A stretch of 16,139 nt of DNA from JBBSEZ01 sp038239195 (GTDB taxonomy: Bacteria; Planctomycetota; Planctomycetia; Gemmatales; Gemmataceae), in the NCBI GenBank assembly GCA_038239195.1, contig JBBSEZ010000222.1, forward strand, positions 1 to 16,139, in the 5' to 3' direction. This document shows positions 7,136 to 13,935 of this stretch, piece by piece (within the stretch, counting starts at the first letter, position 1; every line of letters starts with the position of its first letter). A model generated the notes under the pieces. The model saw nothing but the letters and a program-made list of their open reading frames with translations. It did no database searches and had not been told where the DNA came from. Both the position numbers and the translations under genes were made by a program.

Positions 7136-8125
7136 TTATTTCCGCGCTGCCGTCGCGGGGGCAATGGCCTTGGGCAGCGCCACGACCTTCAACTCGGTGC
7201 CGCTCGCGACGAGGGCGCTGCCCCGCCAGAAGCCAACGAGGCGCCCGGGCTCCTTCGCCGGCAGCAGCGCCGTCAACTTGCCGCTGGCCTCGCAGCGATG
7301 CGCCTGGTGCGGCTCGACCACGAACAGCGTGCCGTCGGGGGCCGTCGTCAGAGAGCAGGTGAGCCCCGTCCTGCTCGCGAACTTCCGCAGGCTGTACTTC
7401 TTTGTCTTCAGGTCGAGCTCGCCGAGCGAATTGTACAGGACGCCATACCCCAGACGCGAATCGAGCAGCAAGGCCTTGTCGCCGACGACCCGAATGCCTC
7501 CGAGGCGCTCGCCGGGGAGCGCGATCTTCTCGCTCACCTTGCCTTTGTCGAGGTCGATTGCCAACATTTCGTTGGTGGAGCCATTGGTGACGTAGAGGCG
7601 CTGGCCTACGCGCTGGCAGAGCGGCGAGAACGACCGCCTGCGGGGTTGTTTCGGCGCAGCGCCGAGGTCGATGGTGCCCTGCGACGCGCCCCAGACAAAG
7701 TCGAGCATGGCGACCGTCGTCCCGGTGTGGACGAACGCCCGGCCCTTGCCGATGAGGCCAAGACCGTGGACCGTCTCGCCGCGGAAAGACGCCCAGTGGA
7801 CCGTTTTCCCCGTTTTCAGGTCGATCACGTAGGCCTTGCCCGGCGAGGCCACCAGCGCCTTGCCGTCGGCCACGTCGATGAACGAGCTCAACTTCTCGCC
7901 GGGAGCGCCGAGGTCGGTGACGCGCCCACGCCGCAGGTCCACTTTGATGATCTTGCCCTTCTGGGTGACGGCGACAAAGTCGTTGCCGGCCACCGTGCCG
8001 CGCTCCACGCCAGCGGGCAGTTTGACGACGCTCGGCGGCTCGATGCCGCAGGCGGCCGCAACGGCGGCGCACGCCCCGAGGGCGGCGACCGAGAAGATCA
8101 TTTTCCGGGCCCAGTTCTGGAACAT
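7136..8125 (-). CDS. exported beta-propeller (WD40/PQQ-like) protein
   Basis: A 329-residue protein. Residues about 9-26 form a signal sequence (IFSVAALGACAAVAAACG); Cys26 could be a lipid anchor, but the residues before it are Ala, so the lipobox is weak. The rest is a series of short beta-rich units of about 40 residues, such as GKIIKVDLRRGRVTDLG, GKAYVIDLKTGKTVHW, NEMLAIDLDKGKVSEKI and GELDLKTKKYSLRKF, typical of a WD40/YVTN-like propeller. No catalytic motif is visible. It starts 99 bp after the kinase gene on the same strand, with a GAGG site about 10 bp upstream. A role as a scaffold or sensor for the signalling pair upstream is only inference. Confidence 0.75.
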   Translation of the reverse strand: MFQNWARKMIFSVAALGACAAVAAACGIEPPSVVKLPAGVERGTVAGNDFVAVTQKGKIIKVDLRRGRVTDLGAPGEKLSSFIDVADGKALVASPGKAYVIDLKTGKTVHWASFRGETVHGLGLIGKGRAFVHTGTTVAMLDFVWGASQGTIDLGAAPKQPRRRSFSPLCQRVGQRLYVTNGSTNEMLAIDLDKGKVSEKIALPGERLGGIRVVGDKALLLDSRLGYGVLYNSLGELDLKTKKYSLRKFASRTGLTCSLTTAPDGTLFVVEPHQAHRCEASGKLTALLPAKEPGRLVGFWRGSALVASGTELKVVALPKAIAPATAARK

Positions 8126-8197
8126 GATGGCCGTACCTCAACTTGGGAAGGGTGGCTTGTTTGCCGAGAGAAGCCGTCTCTTGGCCTCACCTTCCTT

Positions 8198-8216
8198 GAA
8201 CGGAGGCGCGTCCCGC
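8198..8216. repeat. 19-bp motif shared with the site behind the sigma-factor gene, copy B
   Basis: GAACGGAGGCGCGTCCCGC differs at only 2 of 19 positions from the copy at 10391-10409. It lies 8 bp beyond the kinase stop codon; the other copy lies 6 bp beyond the sigma-factor stop codon, in the same orientation. Confidence 0.55.
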
Positions 8217-8224
8217 GCTCTTTC

Positions 8225-10324
8225 TCACGGCTCGTCCCGGGCCACGCGAATGCCGACGAGGGTGCTCCCGCTGTACGCCAGCCCGAGGGGCGTGCGCGCC
8301 GCCGAGCGCGTCCCGGCGGCGGAGTGGTCCCAGCCCCCGCCGCGGAAGACGCGCGTCCTGCCCTCGCCGGGCCCTGTGGGGTCGCTGACGCGCGAGCCCT
8401 TGTAGGCCGTGGCGCTGTAGCGGTCCCAACACCACTCGGGGACGTTGCCGTGCATGTCGTACAGCCCCCAGGCGTTGGGCTTCTTCTGCCCGACCGCGTG
8501 CGTGAGGCCCCCGGCATTGCCGTCGAACCAGGCGTGGGCGCCCAGGTCTTTCGCGGCGTCGCCGAACGACCAGCGCGTGGTGCTTTCGGCGCGGCAAGCG
8601 TGCTCCCACTCGGCCTCGGTTGGCAAGCGGTAGCCGTTGCCGCGCACGATCGTCACGGTCGTCACTTTGGTGCGCACGTAGGTGCCGGGCACCACGGACA
8701 TCGTCGTGCCTTCGATGCGGTAGTACGGCTTCAGCCCGTGCCGCTCGCTCAGCTTGTTGCAGAAGCGCACGGCGTCGAGCCAGCTCACCGACTCGACCGG
8801 GTGATTGCGCGTGTCGATCTTCTTGCCCTTGAAGCGGTGGTTGGGCCCGAAGGCGCTGGGGTTGTGGCCCATCACTTCCTGATACTGGGCCTGCGTGATC
8901 TCGAATTTGCCGAGGGAGAAGGCGCGGCGAACCTTGATCTCCTTGCGTGGCCTCTCGTTCTCGCGCTTGTCGGGGTCGCTGTCGGGAGAGCCGCGCCAGA
9001 ACGAGCCCGCGGGAATGGAGACCATCTCGATCGCCGGCGTGGCCCTTTTCCCGGGCGCGGGCGGGGCCGGCGCGGCGAGGCTTGGCGGGGCAGGCCCCAC
9101 TTTCCGGGCCGTCTCGCCCTTGTCGAGAGGCGCCGGGCCCGTCTCCGAACGAGGGAAGGCTGCCCAGAGCAATGAACCGCACAGGGCGAGCATGGCCGCG
9201 AGCGCGGCGAGCCTCCGCGCGGTCCGGCGCGGGGCAGGTGCGAGGAGCCTTTCGAGACCGGCGACGACGGCGCCGAGGGCGGGGCGGTCTTCGGGGCCTT
9301 TGGCCACCATGCGGCGGAACAGGTCGCCGAGCGGGGCTGGGCAGGGGGCGGGGAGCGCCGGGATTGGACAGGTGCGATGGGCCAGCAGCGTCTCCCGGAC
9401 GGTCTCGCGCTCGTAGGGCGGCCGGCCGGTGAGCAAGAAGTAGAGCGTGCAGCCGAGGCCGTAGACGTCGGCCCGGCCATCGACGCGGCCCCCTTCGGTG
9501 GCCTGCTCGGGCGCCATGAAAGCAGCGGTGCCCATGACGGCCCCGGCCGTGACCAGGCCCTCGTCGGCGAGATGCGCCAGGCCGAGGTCGAGCAACTTCA
9601 CCGTGTCGCGCCGATCGAGCAGCAGGTTGGCCGGTTTGACGTCGCGGTGGACGATCCCGGCGGCGTGGGCCTGTTGCAGCCCCCTGGCCGCTTGCAGGAC
9701 GTGGGCCAGGGCGCGCTCGACGGGGAGGGGGCCCTGTGCCTTGACGACCTCGGCGAGGTTGCGGCCCTCGACGTACTCCATCACGAGAAAGTCCCGCCCG
9801 GCCGCCTCGCCGGCGTCGAAAGCGGCGACGATGTTCGGGGAGGCGAGCCGGGCGATGGCCTCGACCTCGCTCGCGAAGCGAGCGCGGGCTGCGGGCGAGC
9901 GCAGCAGTTCGGGCGACAGCACCTTGACCGCCACGGTTCGCTTCATGCGGCGGTGCTCGGCCTTGTAGACGCGCCCCATCCCCCCAGCGCCCAAGGGGCC
10001 GAGGAGCTGGTAGCCGCGCTCCTCCAGCGCCCGGGCCAGAGCGCCTTCGTCGGCGAGAGCCGGGAGCTCCTCTGCGGGTGTTAGTGCCTTCGCGCGGGCC
10101 ACAAGGTGCTGGAAGTCGTCCTCCTCGAACGGGAGCGCGGGGACCGTCGTGCAGTGCAGGTGCGGGAACGGCGTCTGCCCCTGCCGGTCGAGCGCCTCGA
10201 CGGCGCGCAAACAGTCGGCGCAATCGTCGAGATGCGCTTCGATGCCGTCGTGCTGGGGCTGGTCGAGCCGGCCCTCCGCGTAGTCGCGCAGCAGCTGCGG
10301 GCCCGGGCAGGTGCAAACGTTCAT
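8225..10324 (-). CDS. zinc-finger / Ser-Thr protein kinase / SUMF1 (formylglycine-generating-enzyme-like) fusion
   Basis: A 699-residue membrane kinase. Residues 1-45 carry an anti-sigma-type zinc motif H-x3-C-x2-C (HLDDCADC: H31, C35, C38) plus C4 and C6. A Hanks-type kinase spans about 105-365: glycine loop GAGGMGRV (112-119), VAVK (K134), E153, HRDVKPAN (226-233), DLG (247-249), APE (271-273), R347. All catalytic residues are present, so it should be active. One membrane segment lies at about 372-390 with a Pro/Ala linker to about 430. An extracytoplasmic SUMF1 domain (about 430-697) has YRLPTEAEWEHACRA, WGLYDMHGNVPEW, VFRGGGW and GIRVAR. Its last part (TRSAARTPLG) lacks the Cys pair of true formylglycine-generating enzymes, so it is probably a ligand-binding module. 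ATG 10324 has GGAAGGA about 5 bp upstream. It lies 91 bp after the sigma-factor gene. Confidence 0.92.
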   Translation of the reverse strand: MNVCTCPGPQLLRDYAEGRLDQPQHDGIEAHLDDCADCLRAVEALDRQGQTPFPHLHCTTVPALPFEEDDFQHLVARAKALTPAEELPALADEGALARALEERGYQLLGPLGAGGMGRVYKAEHRRMKRTVAVKVLSPELLRSPAARARFASEVEAIARLASPNIVAAFDAGEAAGRDFLVMEYVEGRNLAEVVKAQGPLPVERALAHVLQAARGLQQAHAAGIVHRDVKPANLLLDRRDTVKLLDLGLAHLADEGLVTAGAVMGTAAFMAPEQATEGGRVDGRADVYGLGCTLYFLLTGRPPYERETVRETLLAHRTCPIPALPAPCPAPLGDLFRRMVAKGPEDRPALGAVVAGLERLLAPAPRRTARRLAALAAMLALCGSLLWAAFPRSETGPAPLDKGETARKVGPAPPSLAAPAPPAPGKRATPAIEMVSIPAGSFWRGSPDSDPDKRENERPRKEIKVRRAFSLGKFEITQAQYQEVMGHNPSAFGPNHRFKGKKIDTRNHPVESVSWLDAVRFCNKLSERHGLKPYYRIEGTTMSVVPGTYVRTKVTTVTIVRGNGYRLPTEAEWEHACRAESTTRWSFGDAAKDLGAHAWFDGNAGGLTHAVGQKKPNAWGLYDMHGNVPEWCWDRYSATAYKGSRVSDPTGPGEGRTRVFRGGGWDHSAAGTRSAARTPLGLAYSGSTLVGIRVARDEP

Positions 10325-10359
10325 GGTGGTCCTTCCGGCGGGCAAGAGCTTTCCTCGAG

Positions 10360-10382
10360 GGGGGCGCTCACGCAGCGCCCCC
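10360..10382. repeat. 9-bp-stem hairpin between the sigma-factor and kinase genes
   Basis: GGGGGCGCT (10360-10368) and AGCGCCCCC (10374-10382) pair perfectly around a 5-nt loop, in the 91-bp gap between the two genes. On the minus strand no U-tract follows. In a shared transcript it could lower kinase expression relative to sigma factor or protect the RNA; this is inference. Confidence 0.6.
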
Positions 10383-10390
10383 TTGTTCCG

Positions 10391-10409
10391 GAACGCCGGC
10401 GCGTCCCGC
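10391..10409. repeat. 19-bp motif shared with the site behind the kinase gene, copy A
   Basis: GAACGCCGGCGCGTCCCGC lies 6 bp beyond the sigma-factor stop codon. It matches the copy at 8198-8216 at 17 of 19 positions. With its neighbouring bases it can also form an imperfect hairpin. Confidence 0.55.
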
Positions 10410-10415
10410 AGTCCT

Positions 10416-11006
10416 TCATTCGAGCAAATCTCCCAGTTCCTCGCGCAACCGGCGCAACACGCGGAACTTCGCCTTTCGCACGGCGGCGGGCGTCATCCGC
10501 AGCTCGGCCCCCACCTCGTCGGTGCCCTTCCCCTCCATCTGCACGCGCCAGAAGGCCTGCCAGGTGCGGTCCTCGAACTCGCCACGGATGCTCTCCAGGG
10601 CCTTGTGCAACTGTCGCGTGAGGAGGCCGGCTTCTTCGGGGCCTTCCTCGGCCAGCGGGTCGGGCCGGGCGAGCAGGAACATCTGGGCATCGGTGCCGCC
10701 GGCGGCGTGGGCCTCCTCGCGGTGGCGGCGGTAGTGATCGCGCACCTTGTTGCGCGTGATGGTGCGCAGCCAGCCGCGGAAGGTGTCGCCGGCGCGATCG
10801 CGCCGGAAGTCAGCCAGGCTGCGGGCCACGGCGCGAAAGACCTCCTGAAAGACGTCGGCGGTGTCCTCCGGCCCCAGCCCGGCGCGGCGGCACCAGTGGT
10901 AGACGAGCGGCGCGTACAGCTCGACCAGCCGCTCCCAGGCGGCGGTCTGGTTGTCCTGCGCTCGCGCCAGCAGGCTCGGCGAGGTGGAGCCCGAAAGCGG
11001 TCCCAT
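10416..11006 (-). CDS. ECF-type RNA polymerase sigma factor
   Basis: A 196-residue protein of typical ECF length. Region 2 spans about 24-95, with YAPLVYHWCRRAGLGPEDTADVFQEVF (DVFQEVF at 51-57 is the hallmark DxxQexF-type motif) and FRGWLRTITRNKVRDHYRR (76-94). Region 4 spans about 130-190 and has the helix-turn-helix GTDEVGAELRMTPAAVRKAKFRVLRRL. It directs RNA polymerase to a particular promoter set. No separate anti-sigma gene is next to it; instead the next gene on the strand encodes a kinase with an anti-sigma-like zinc motif. GGAGAAGG just upstream supports ATG 11006. The gene diverges from the gene at 11110 over a 103-bp gap in which no convincing promoter was found. Confidence 0.93.
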   Translation of the reverse strand: MGPLSGSTSPSLLARAQDNQTAAWERLVELYAPLVYHWCRRAGLGPEDTADVFQEVFRAVARSLADFRRDRAGDTFRGWLRTITRNKVRDHYRRHREEAHAAGGTDAQMFLLARPDPLAEEGPEEAGLLTRQLHKALESIRGEFEDRTWQAFWRVQMEGKGTDEVGAELRMTPAAVRKAKFRVLRRLREELGDLLE

Positions 11007-11109
11007 GGCCTTCTCCCCGGAGGGGCCTTCCGCACGAGGGCCCGTACGCTCTATCCTAATGACGAGAGGCGCCGTTGGGAAACGTCAGGTCGCGCGGGAG
11101 GGCCCGGTC

Positions 11110-11430
11110 ATGGGCGTCACGGTCTGCATGCCGCTATTCGGCAACGCCGGGCAGGAACTGGAGGAAGGCACCCGGCTCGACGGCTGGCGCCTGCGCGAGT
11201 TGAGCGCCGCGCTGCAAGAGCGCCTCGCGGCCGCCGCCGACACGCTCGACCGCCTCGCCGCGGGCGGGTGGTCGTGCCAGGTGGCGATGTACGACGTGCT
11301 GCTGTCGTGTCCGGGGGTGGGGACGCGGGCGGAGGTCGAGCGGCGGTTGAGCGAGTTGGGGGTTGACGGGACGCAGATGATGATCGTGGAGGACGTGGAC
11401 GAGGAGGAGATCGAGGAGGGGCCGCCATGA
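11110..11430 (+). CDS. small acidic hypothetical protein
   Basis: A 106-residue cytoplasmic protein that I do not recognise. It is probably helical: residues about 25-50 (WRLRELSAALQERLAAAADTLDRL) look like an amphipathic helix, followed by VAMYDVLLSCPGVGTRAEVERRLSELGVD (about 58-86) and a very acidic tail (VEDVDEEEIEEG). A GGGAGGG ribosome site lies about 7 bp before ATG 11110. Its stop overlaps the next start as ATGA (11427-11430), so translation of the two is probably coupled and the proteins may act together. The open frame reaches further upstream, but that part reads like non-coding sequence. Confidence 0.72.
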   Translation: MGVTVCMPLFGNAGQELEEGTRLDGWRLRELSAALQERLAAAADTLDRLAAGGWSCQVAMYDVLLSCPGVGTRAEVERRLSELGVDGTQMMIVEDVDEEEIEEGPP

Positions 11431-11990
11431 CGGAAGGGGAGGCGCTGTTCCGCGCGGTCGTCGAGAGCCCGGCCGACGACGCCGTGCGGCAGGTATACGC
11501 CGACTGGCTGGAGGAGTATGGCGAGCCGGAACGGGCGGAATTCATTCGCGTGCAAGTCGAACGCCCTTGCCTGGCCGTGGACGACCGTCGTCAAGAGGCG
11601 TTGAAGGCGAGGCAGGCCAAGGTAGCGGCGCGGATGGATGAGTGGCGGGGCCGATTGCCTTGTCTGGGAGGGATCAACTGGCAGCGATTCTGGCGCGGCT
11701 TCGTCAGCGGGGCCGACGTGATGCTCTGGAAGTTTTACCGCGACCAGGCCGACACGCTCTTCGCGGTCGCGCCAATCCAGTTCCTTCGCTTCCTCTCCCT
11801 CGCTCCTGCGGAGTGCCAGGAACTGGCCGCCTCCGTCTACCTGCGGCGGTTGTGGGGGCTTACCCTGAGTAGGACGAAGATCGGAGACGATGGCGTGCGC
11901 GCGCTCGCCGAGTGTCCTCACCTGAGTGAGCTGCGGAACCTGAGCATCTGCGGCGGGGGGACACACCCGCGTTTCACCTGTGTTCGGTGA
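11427..11990 (+). CDS. TIGR02996-domain leucine-rich-repeat protein, prematurely ended by a frameshift
   Basis: As read, 187 residues. Residues 1-45 are a clear TIGR02996 repeat-companion domain (MTEGEALFRAVVESPADDAVRQVYADWLEEYGEPERAEFIRVQ), a family greatly expanded in Gemmata. RGFVSGADV (about 89-97) fits the usual link to the repeats, and leucine-rich repeats start at about 110 (PIQFLRFLSL, LRRLWGLTLSRTKIGDDGVRALAECPHLSEL). After CGGG the frame leaves the repeat pattern (THPRFTCVR) and stops. The repeat pattern continues in another frame up to 12147. The likely cause is one extra base in the G6 run at 11955-11960. With that base removed the protein would be 239 residues. Function unknown; the repeats suggest protein binding. 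Confidence 0.85.
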   Translation: MTEGEALFRAVVESPADDAVRQVYADWLEEYGEPERAEFIRVQVERPCLAVDDRRQEALKARQAKVAARMDEWRGRLPCLGGINWQRFWRGFVSGADVMLWKFYRDQADTLFAVAPIQFLRFLSLAPAECQELAASVYLRRLWGLTLSRTKIGDDGVRALAECPHLSELRNLSICGGGTHPRFTCVR

Positions 11991-12147
11991 TGTCGGTGCC
12001 TGGGCGCTGGCCAAGTCTCCTCATCTGGGGCGACTGGAGAGCTTACAGCTTGACCGGAACCACTTCGGGCCGGGCGCGCTCGGAGCGTTACGGGGCCGGT
12101 TCGGAGACAAGGTGCTCGGCCCCCTGGAGCGGTTGAACCATCGCTGA
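11991..12147 (+). pseudogene. out-of-frame tail of the TIGR02996/LRR gene
   Basis: In the frame shifted by one base from the upstream gene, the sequence from about 11983 reads FGDVGAWALAKSPHL, then GRLESLQLDRNHFGPGALGA, and ends at TGA 12145-12147. This is typical of the last leucine-rich repeats of TIGR02996 proteins. It has no start or ribosome site of its own, so it is the separated end of the gene at 11427 (sequencing error, true mutation or, less likely, frameshifting). Confidence 0.75.
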
Positions 12148-12154
12148 TTCGCCC

Positions 12155-12775
12155 TCACACGCGCCGCGCGTTCCCCTCTGGATACGGGTATTCCACGTGC
12201 CGCGCCGTCGCCCGCGCCACCGCCTCGCCGTGGCAGCGCGCCACGACCCGCAGGGCCAGGTCGATGCCCGCCGCGATCCCGGCCGAGCTGAGGAGCGCTC
12301 CGTCCTCCACCACGCGAGCGTCGCGCTCCACCTGCACGTCGGGGAAGGTCGCCTGCATGCGGTCGAGCGAGAGCCAGTGCGTCGTCGCCCGCTTGCCCTT
12401 CAGCAGTCCCGCCGCCCCCAGCAGAAACGATCCGGTGCAGACCGACGTGGTCAGCTCGGCACCGGCGCTCTGCCGGCGTATCCAGTCGATCAGGGCCACG
12501 TTCTCGACCTCGCGCCGCGACCCCCAGCCGCCGGGGGCGACCAGCACGTCGAGCGGCGGGCAACTCGCGAAGTCGCGATCGGGCAGGACGCGCAATCCAC
12601 CTGTCGCGGTCACAGGCCTGGTCCCCTCGGCTACCACGACGACCTCGAACGGCGACAGCGTTTCGCGGCGCCGCGCCTCGTCGAGCCGGGCGACCGAAAA
12701 GACCTCGAAAGGGCCCGCGAAGTCGAGGACCTCCACCTCGGGGTAGATCAGGATGCCGACGCGCTTGCGTTGCAT
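12155..12775 (-). CDS. DJ-1/PfpI family protein
   Basis: A 206-residue cytoplasmic protein with the class I glutamine-amidotransferase-like fold. It starts MQRKRVGILIYPEVEVLDFAG, has the strand LDVLVAPGGWGS (75-86) and the nucleophile elbow TTSVCTGSFLLGAAGLLKGK, with Cys113 as the likely nucleophile and His133 in TTHW nearby. This pattern is shared by isonitrile-hydratase-like and GlxA-type N-terminal domains. There is no AraC-type DNA-binding domain, so it is an enzyme or stress protein rather than a full regulator; the substrate cannot be told. ATG 12775 is preferred to the upstream TTG because AGAGG lies 7 bp before it. It converges on the TIGR02996 gene with a 7-bp gap and follows the pseudogene at 12833 by 57 bp on the same strand. 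Confidence 0.85.
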   Translation of the reverse strand: MQRKRVGILIYPEVEVLDFAGPFEVFSVARLDEARRRETLSPFEVVVVAEGTRPVTATGGLRVLPDRDFASCPPLDVLVAPGGWGSRREVENVALIDWIRRQSAGAELTTSVCTGSFLLGAAGLLKGKRATTHWLSLDRMQATFPDVQVERDARVVEDGALLSSAGIAAGIDLALRVVARCHGEAVARATARHVEYPYPEGNARRV

Positions 12776-12832
12776 GAAGCACCTCTGTTCCAACCGCCGT
12801 ATCTGGCAAGTGCGCGGCCTGGCGAGCCGCGA

Positions 12833-13180
12833 CTACGTCTCCTCAAACGACCGCTCCGCTTCGACGCGGCTGATGCGCAGCCGGAACGCTCGATACCAGC
12901 GCTCCCGGCCAACTCATTGTGCCTCCCGGTGTTCGGCATGCTGCCCCCACGCCCGCACCGCCTCGAGGCTGTCCCAGTACGACACCGTGACGCCCACCCC
13001 GTCGCCGTCGCGCACGCTCTCGATGCCCAGAAACCCCGGCAGCGTCGAGGCCAGTTCGACCATGCGCTGCGCCGTCGCCGCTTAGCCCTCTGGATCGGCG
13101 GGCGTGCGCACCGAGCTGAAGATCACGGCATAGTAGGGCGGGGCAGGGGCCTGTGCCAGCGGTGAGATGGGCTCGGTCAT
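12833..13180 (-). pseudogene. antibiotic biosynthesis monooxygenase (ABM)-like gene with two in-frame stop codons
   Basis: From ATG 13180 (with AAGGAG 8 bp upstream) one unbroken frame runs 115 codons to TAG at 12833-12835, interrupted by TAA at codon 33 (13082-13084) and TGA at codon 89 (12914-12916). The three pieces (PYYAVIFSSVRTPADPEG, AATAQRMVELASTLPGFLG with VTVSYWDSLEAVRAWGQHAE, and VGRERWYRAFRLRISRVE) fit the ABM/dimeric alpha-beta barrel family in the right order and spacing. The first stop replaces an expected Tyr (TAC or TAT) and the second an expected Arg (CGA). Each is one base away from sense, and there are no insertions or deletions. Decay therefore looks recent. It may once have been co-transcribed with the DJ-1/PfpI gene. 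Confidence 0.8.
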
Positions 13181-13331
13181 GCCGTGGCTCCTTGTTCCAG
13201 TCAGGGAGGGCCTCTTCGGCGAAGCAACCTCTGGTCATCGGCCACATCCTACCCGGGAATGGCCTGGCAACAAGGGCGCCTGCTCGTTGCCGTTGCCGTG
13301 GTGGTCGCCGACTTCCTCGCGGTTCGCTGGC

Positions 13332-13808
13332 CTAACTCGTCCCCTCCAGCAGCACGGCCGCCAGCAGCAACATCTTGGCGAAGGGGTCCGGCTCGACGGC
13401 CGGCGCGAACGTCAGGACCATCCCCTCGGCGGTGCTGGCCACCTCGCCGAGGGCGCGGCCCGCGGGCTGGCGGAAGCAAGAAGCCCCTATTTCCGACGTC
13501 TTTTCTCGGCAGGCCACGCAGCGGCCGATCCGGTCGCTGATGCTCGCGCCCCGCAGGTAGCCGACGGGCCGGCCCTCGGCGTCGCGGAGCTCGCGCCAGG
13601 GCAACAGGGGCCACCAGCGGCGCACGGTGAAGAGAAGGGGCTCGTCTTCGTGCTCGTGGACGGCGAGGACCTGGGGGCGCAAGCGCCACCAGGGCCCCCG
13701 GCGCGGGCGCCACCAGGCGTAGCCCAGTGGTTGGCCGGCGGCGCCGGAAATGCTCCGCAGCCCGGCCTCGTCGGAGGGCCCCACCAGCAGGAAGTGCTGT
13801 TCGAGCAT
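13332..13808 (-). CDS. hypothetical protein, possibly scramblase/LURP-one-like fold
   Basis: A 158-residue protein beginning MLEQHFLLVGPSDEAG. It is rich in Trp and Arg (WWRPRRGPWWRLRPQVL, VRRWWPLLPWREL) and has a beta-rich pattern with DAEGRPVGYLRG and a hydrophobic C-terminal helix (PFAKMLLLAAVLLEG). This order recalls the phospholipid-scramblase/LURP-one/tubby-like barrel, in which such a helix fills the barrel, but the match is weak. A CVAC pair is present at about 95-98. The start is uncertain: ATG 13808 has only a poor ribosome site, and GTG 13820 is an alternative. It is divergent from the small membrane protein at 13936. Confidence 0.6.
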   Translation of the reverse strand: MLEQHFLLVGPSDEAGLRSISGAAGQPLGYAWWRPRRGPWWRLRPQVLAVHEHEDEPLLFTVRRWWPLLPWRELRDAEGRPVGYLRGASISDRIGRCVACREKTSEIGASCFRQPAGRALGEVASTAEGMVLTFAPAVEPDPFAKMLLLAAVLLEGTS

Positions 13809-13875
13809 GCCGATTGTCACCCATCGCCGGCCCGCCGGCACGTCTTGCCGAGGCCGCACATTTTCTCGCCGCGAG

Positions 13876-13904
13876 TTGCGGGCGCTGTCCTCATGAGCTA
13901 CAGT
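13876..13904 (+). promoter_or_regulatory. possible promoter for the 60-residue membrane protein
   Basis: TTGCGG (13876-13881), a 17-bp spacer and TACAGT (13899-13904) lie 31 bp before the start codon. Both boxes are weak matches (3 and 4 of 6); spacing and position are the main support. Confidence 0.3.
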
Positions 13905-13922
13905 TCGGGCAACGGAACAGTG

Positions 13923-13930
13923 AAGGAGGT
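13923..13930 (+). promoter_or_regulatory. near-perfect Shine-Dalgarno
   Basis: AAGGAGGT lies 5 bp before ATG 13936. It is the strongest ribosome site in the window and is the main reason to accept the short gene behind it. Confidence 0.8.
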
Positions 13931-13935
13931 CTCTC

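Noticed and set aside
5570..9175. Very long plus-strand open frame opposite the redoxin, propeller and kinase genes
   Set aside because: It is an antisense shadow of high-GC codon use; the minus-strand genes have clear domains, signal peptides and ribosome sites.
11007..11109. Promoters in the divergent gap between the sigma factor and the small acidic gene
   Set aside because: Only partial -10-like boxes without matching -35 boxes were found, and no ECF-type GGAAC/GTC pair with proper spacing.
12155..12775. Full AraC/GlxA-type transcription regulator
   Set aside because: Only the DJ-1/PfpI domain is present; there is no C-terminal helix-turn-helix domain and the gene ends after it.
13184..13540. 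Plus-strand frame with a hydrophobic segment (LLVAVAVVVADFLAV)
   Set aside because: It overlaps the minus-strand hypothetical gene, has no good ribosome site and its remainder is low-complexity; the 151-bp gap at 13181-13331 otherwise shows nothing definite.
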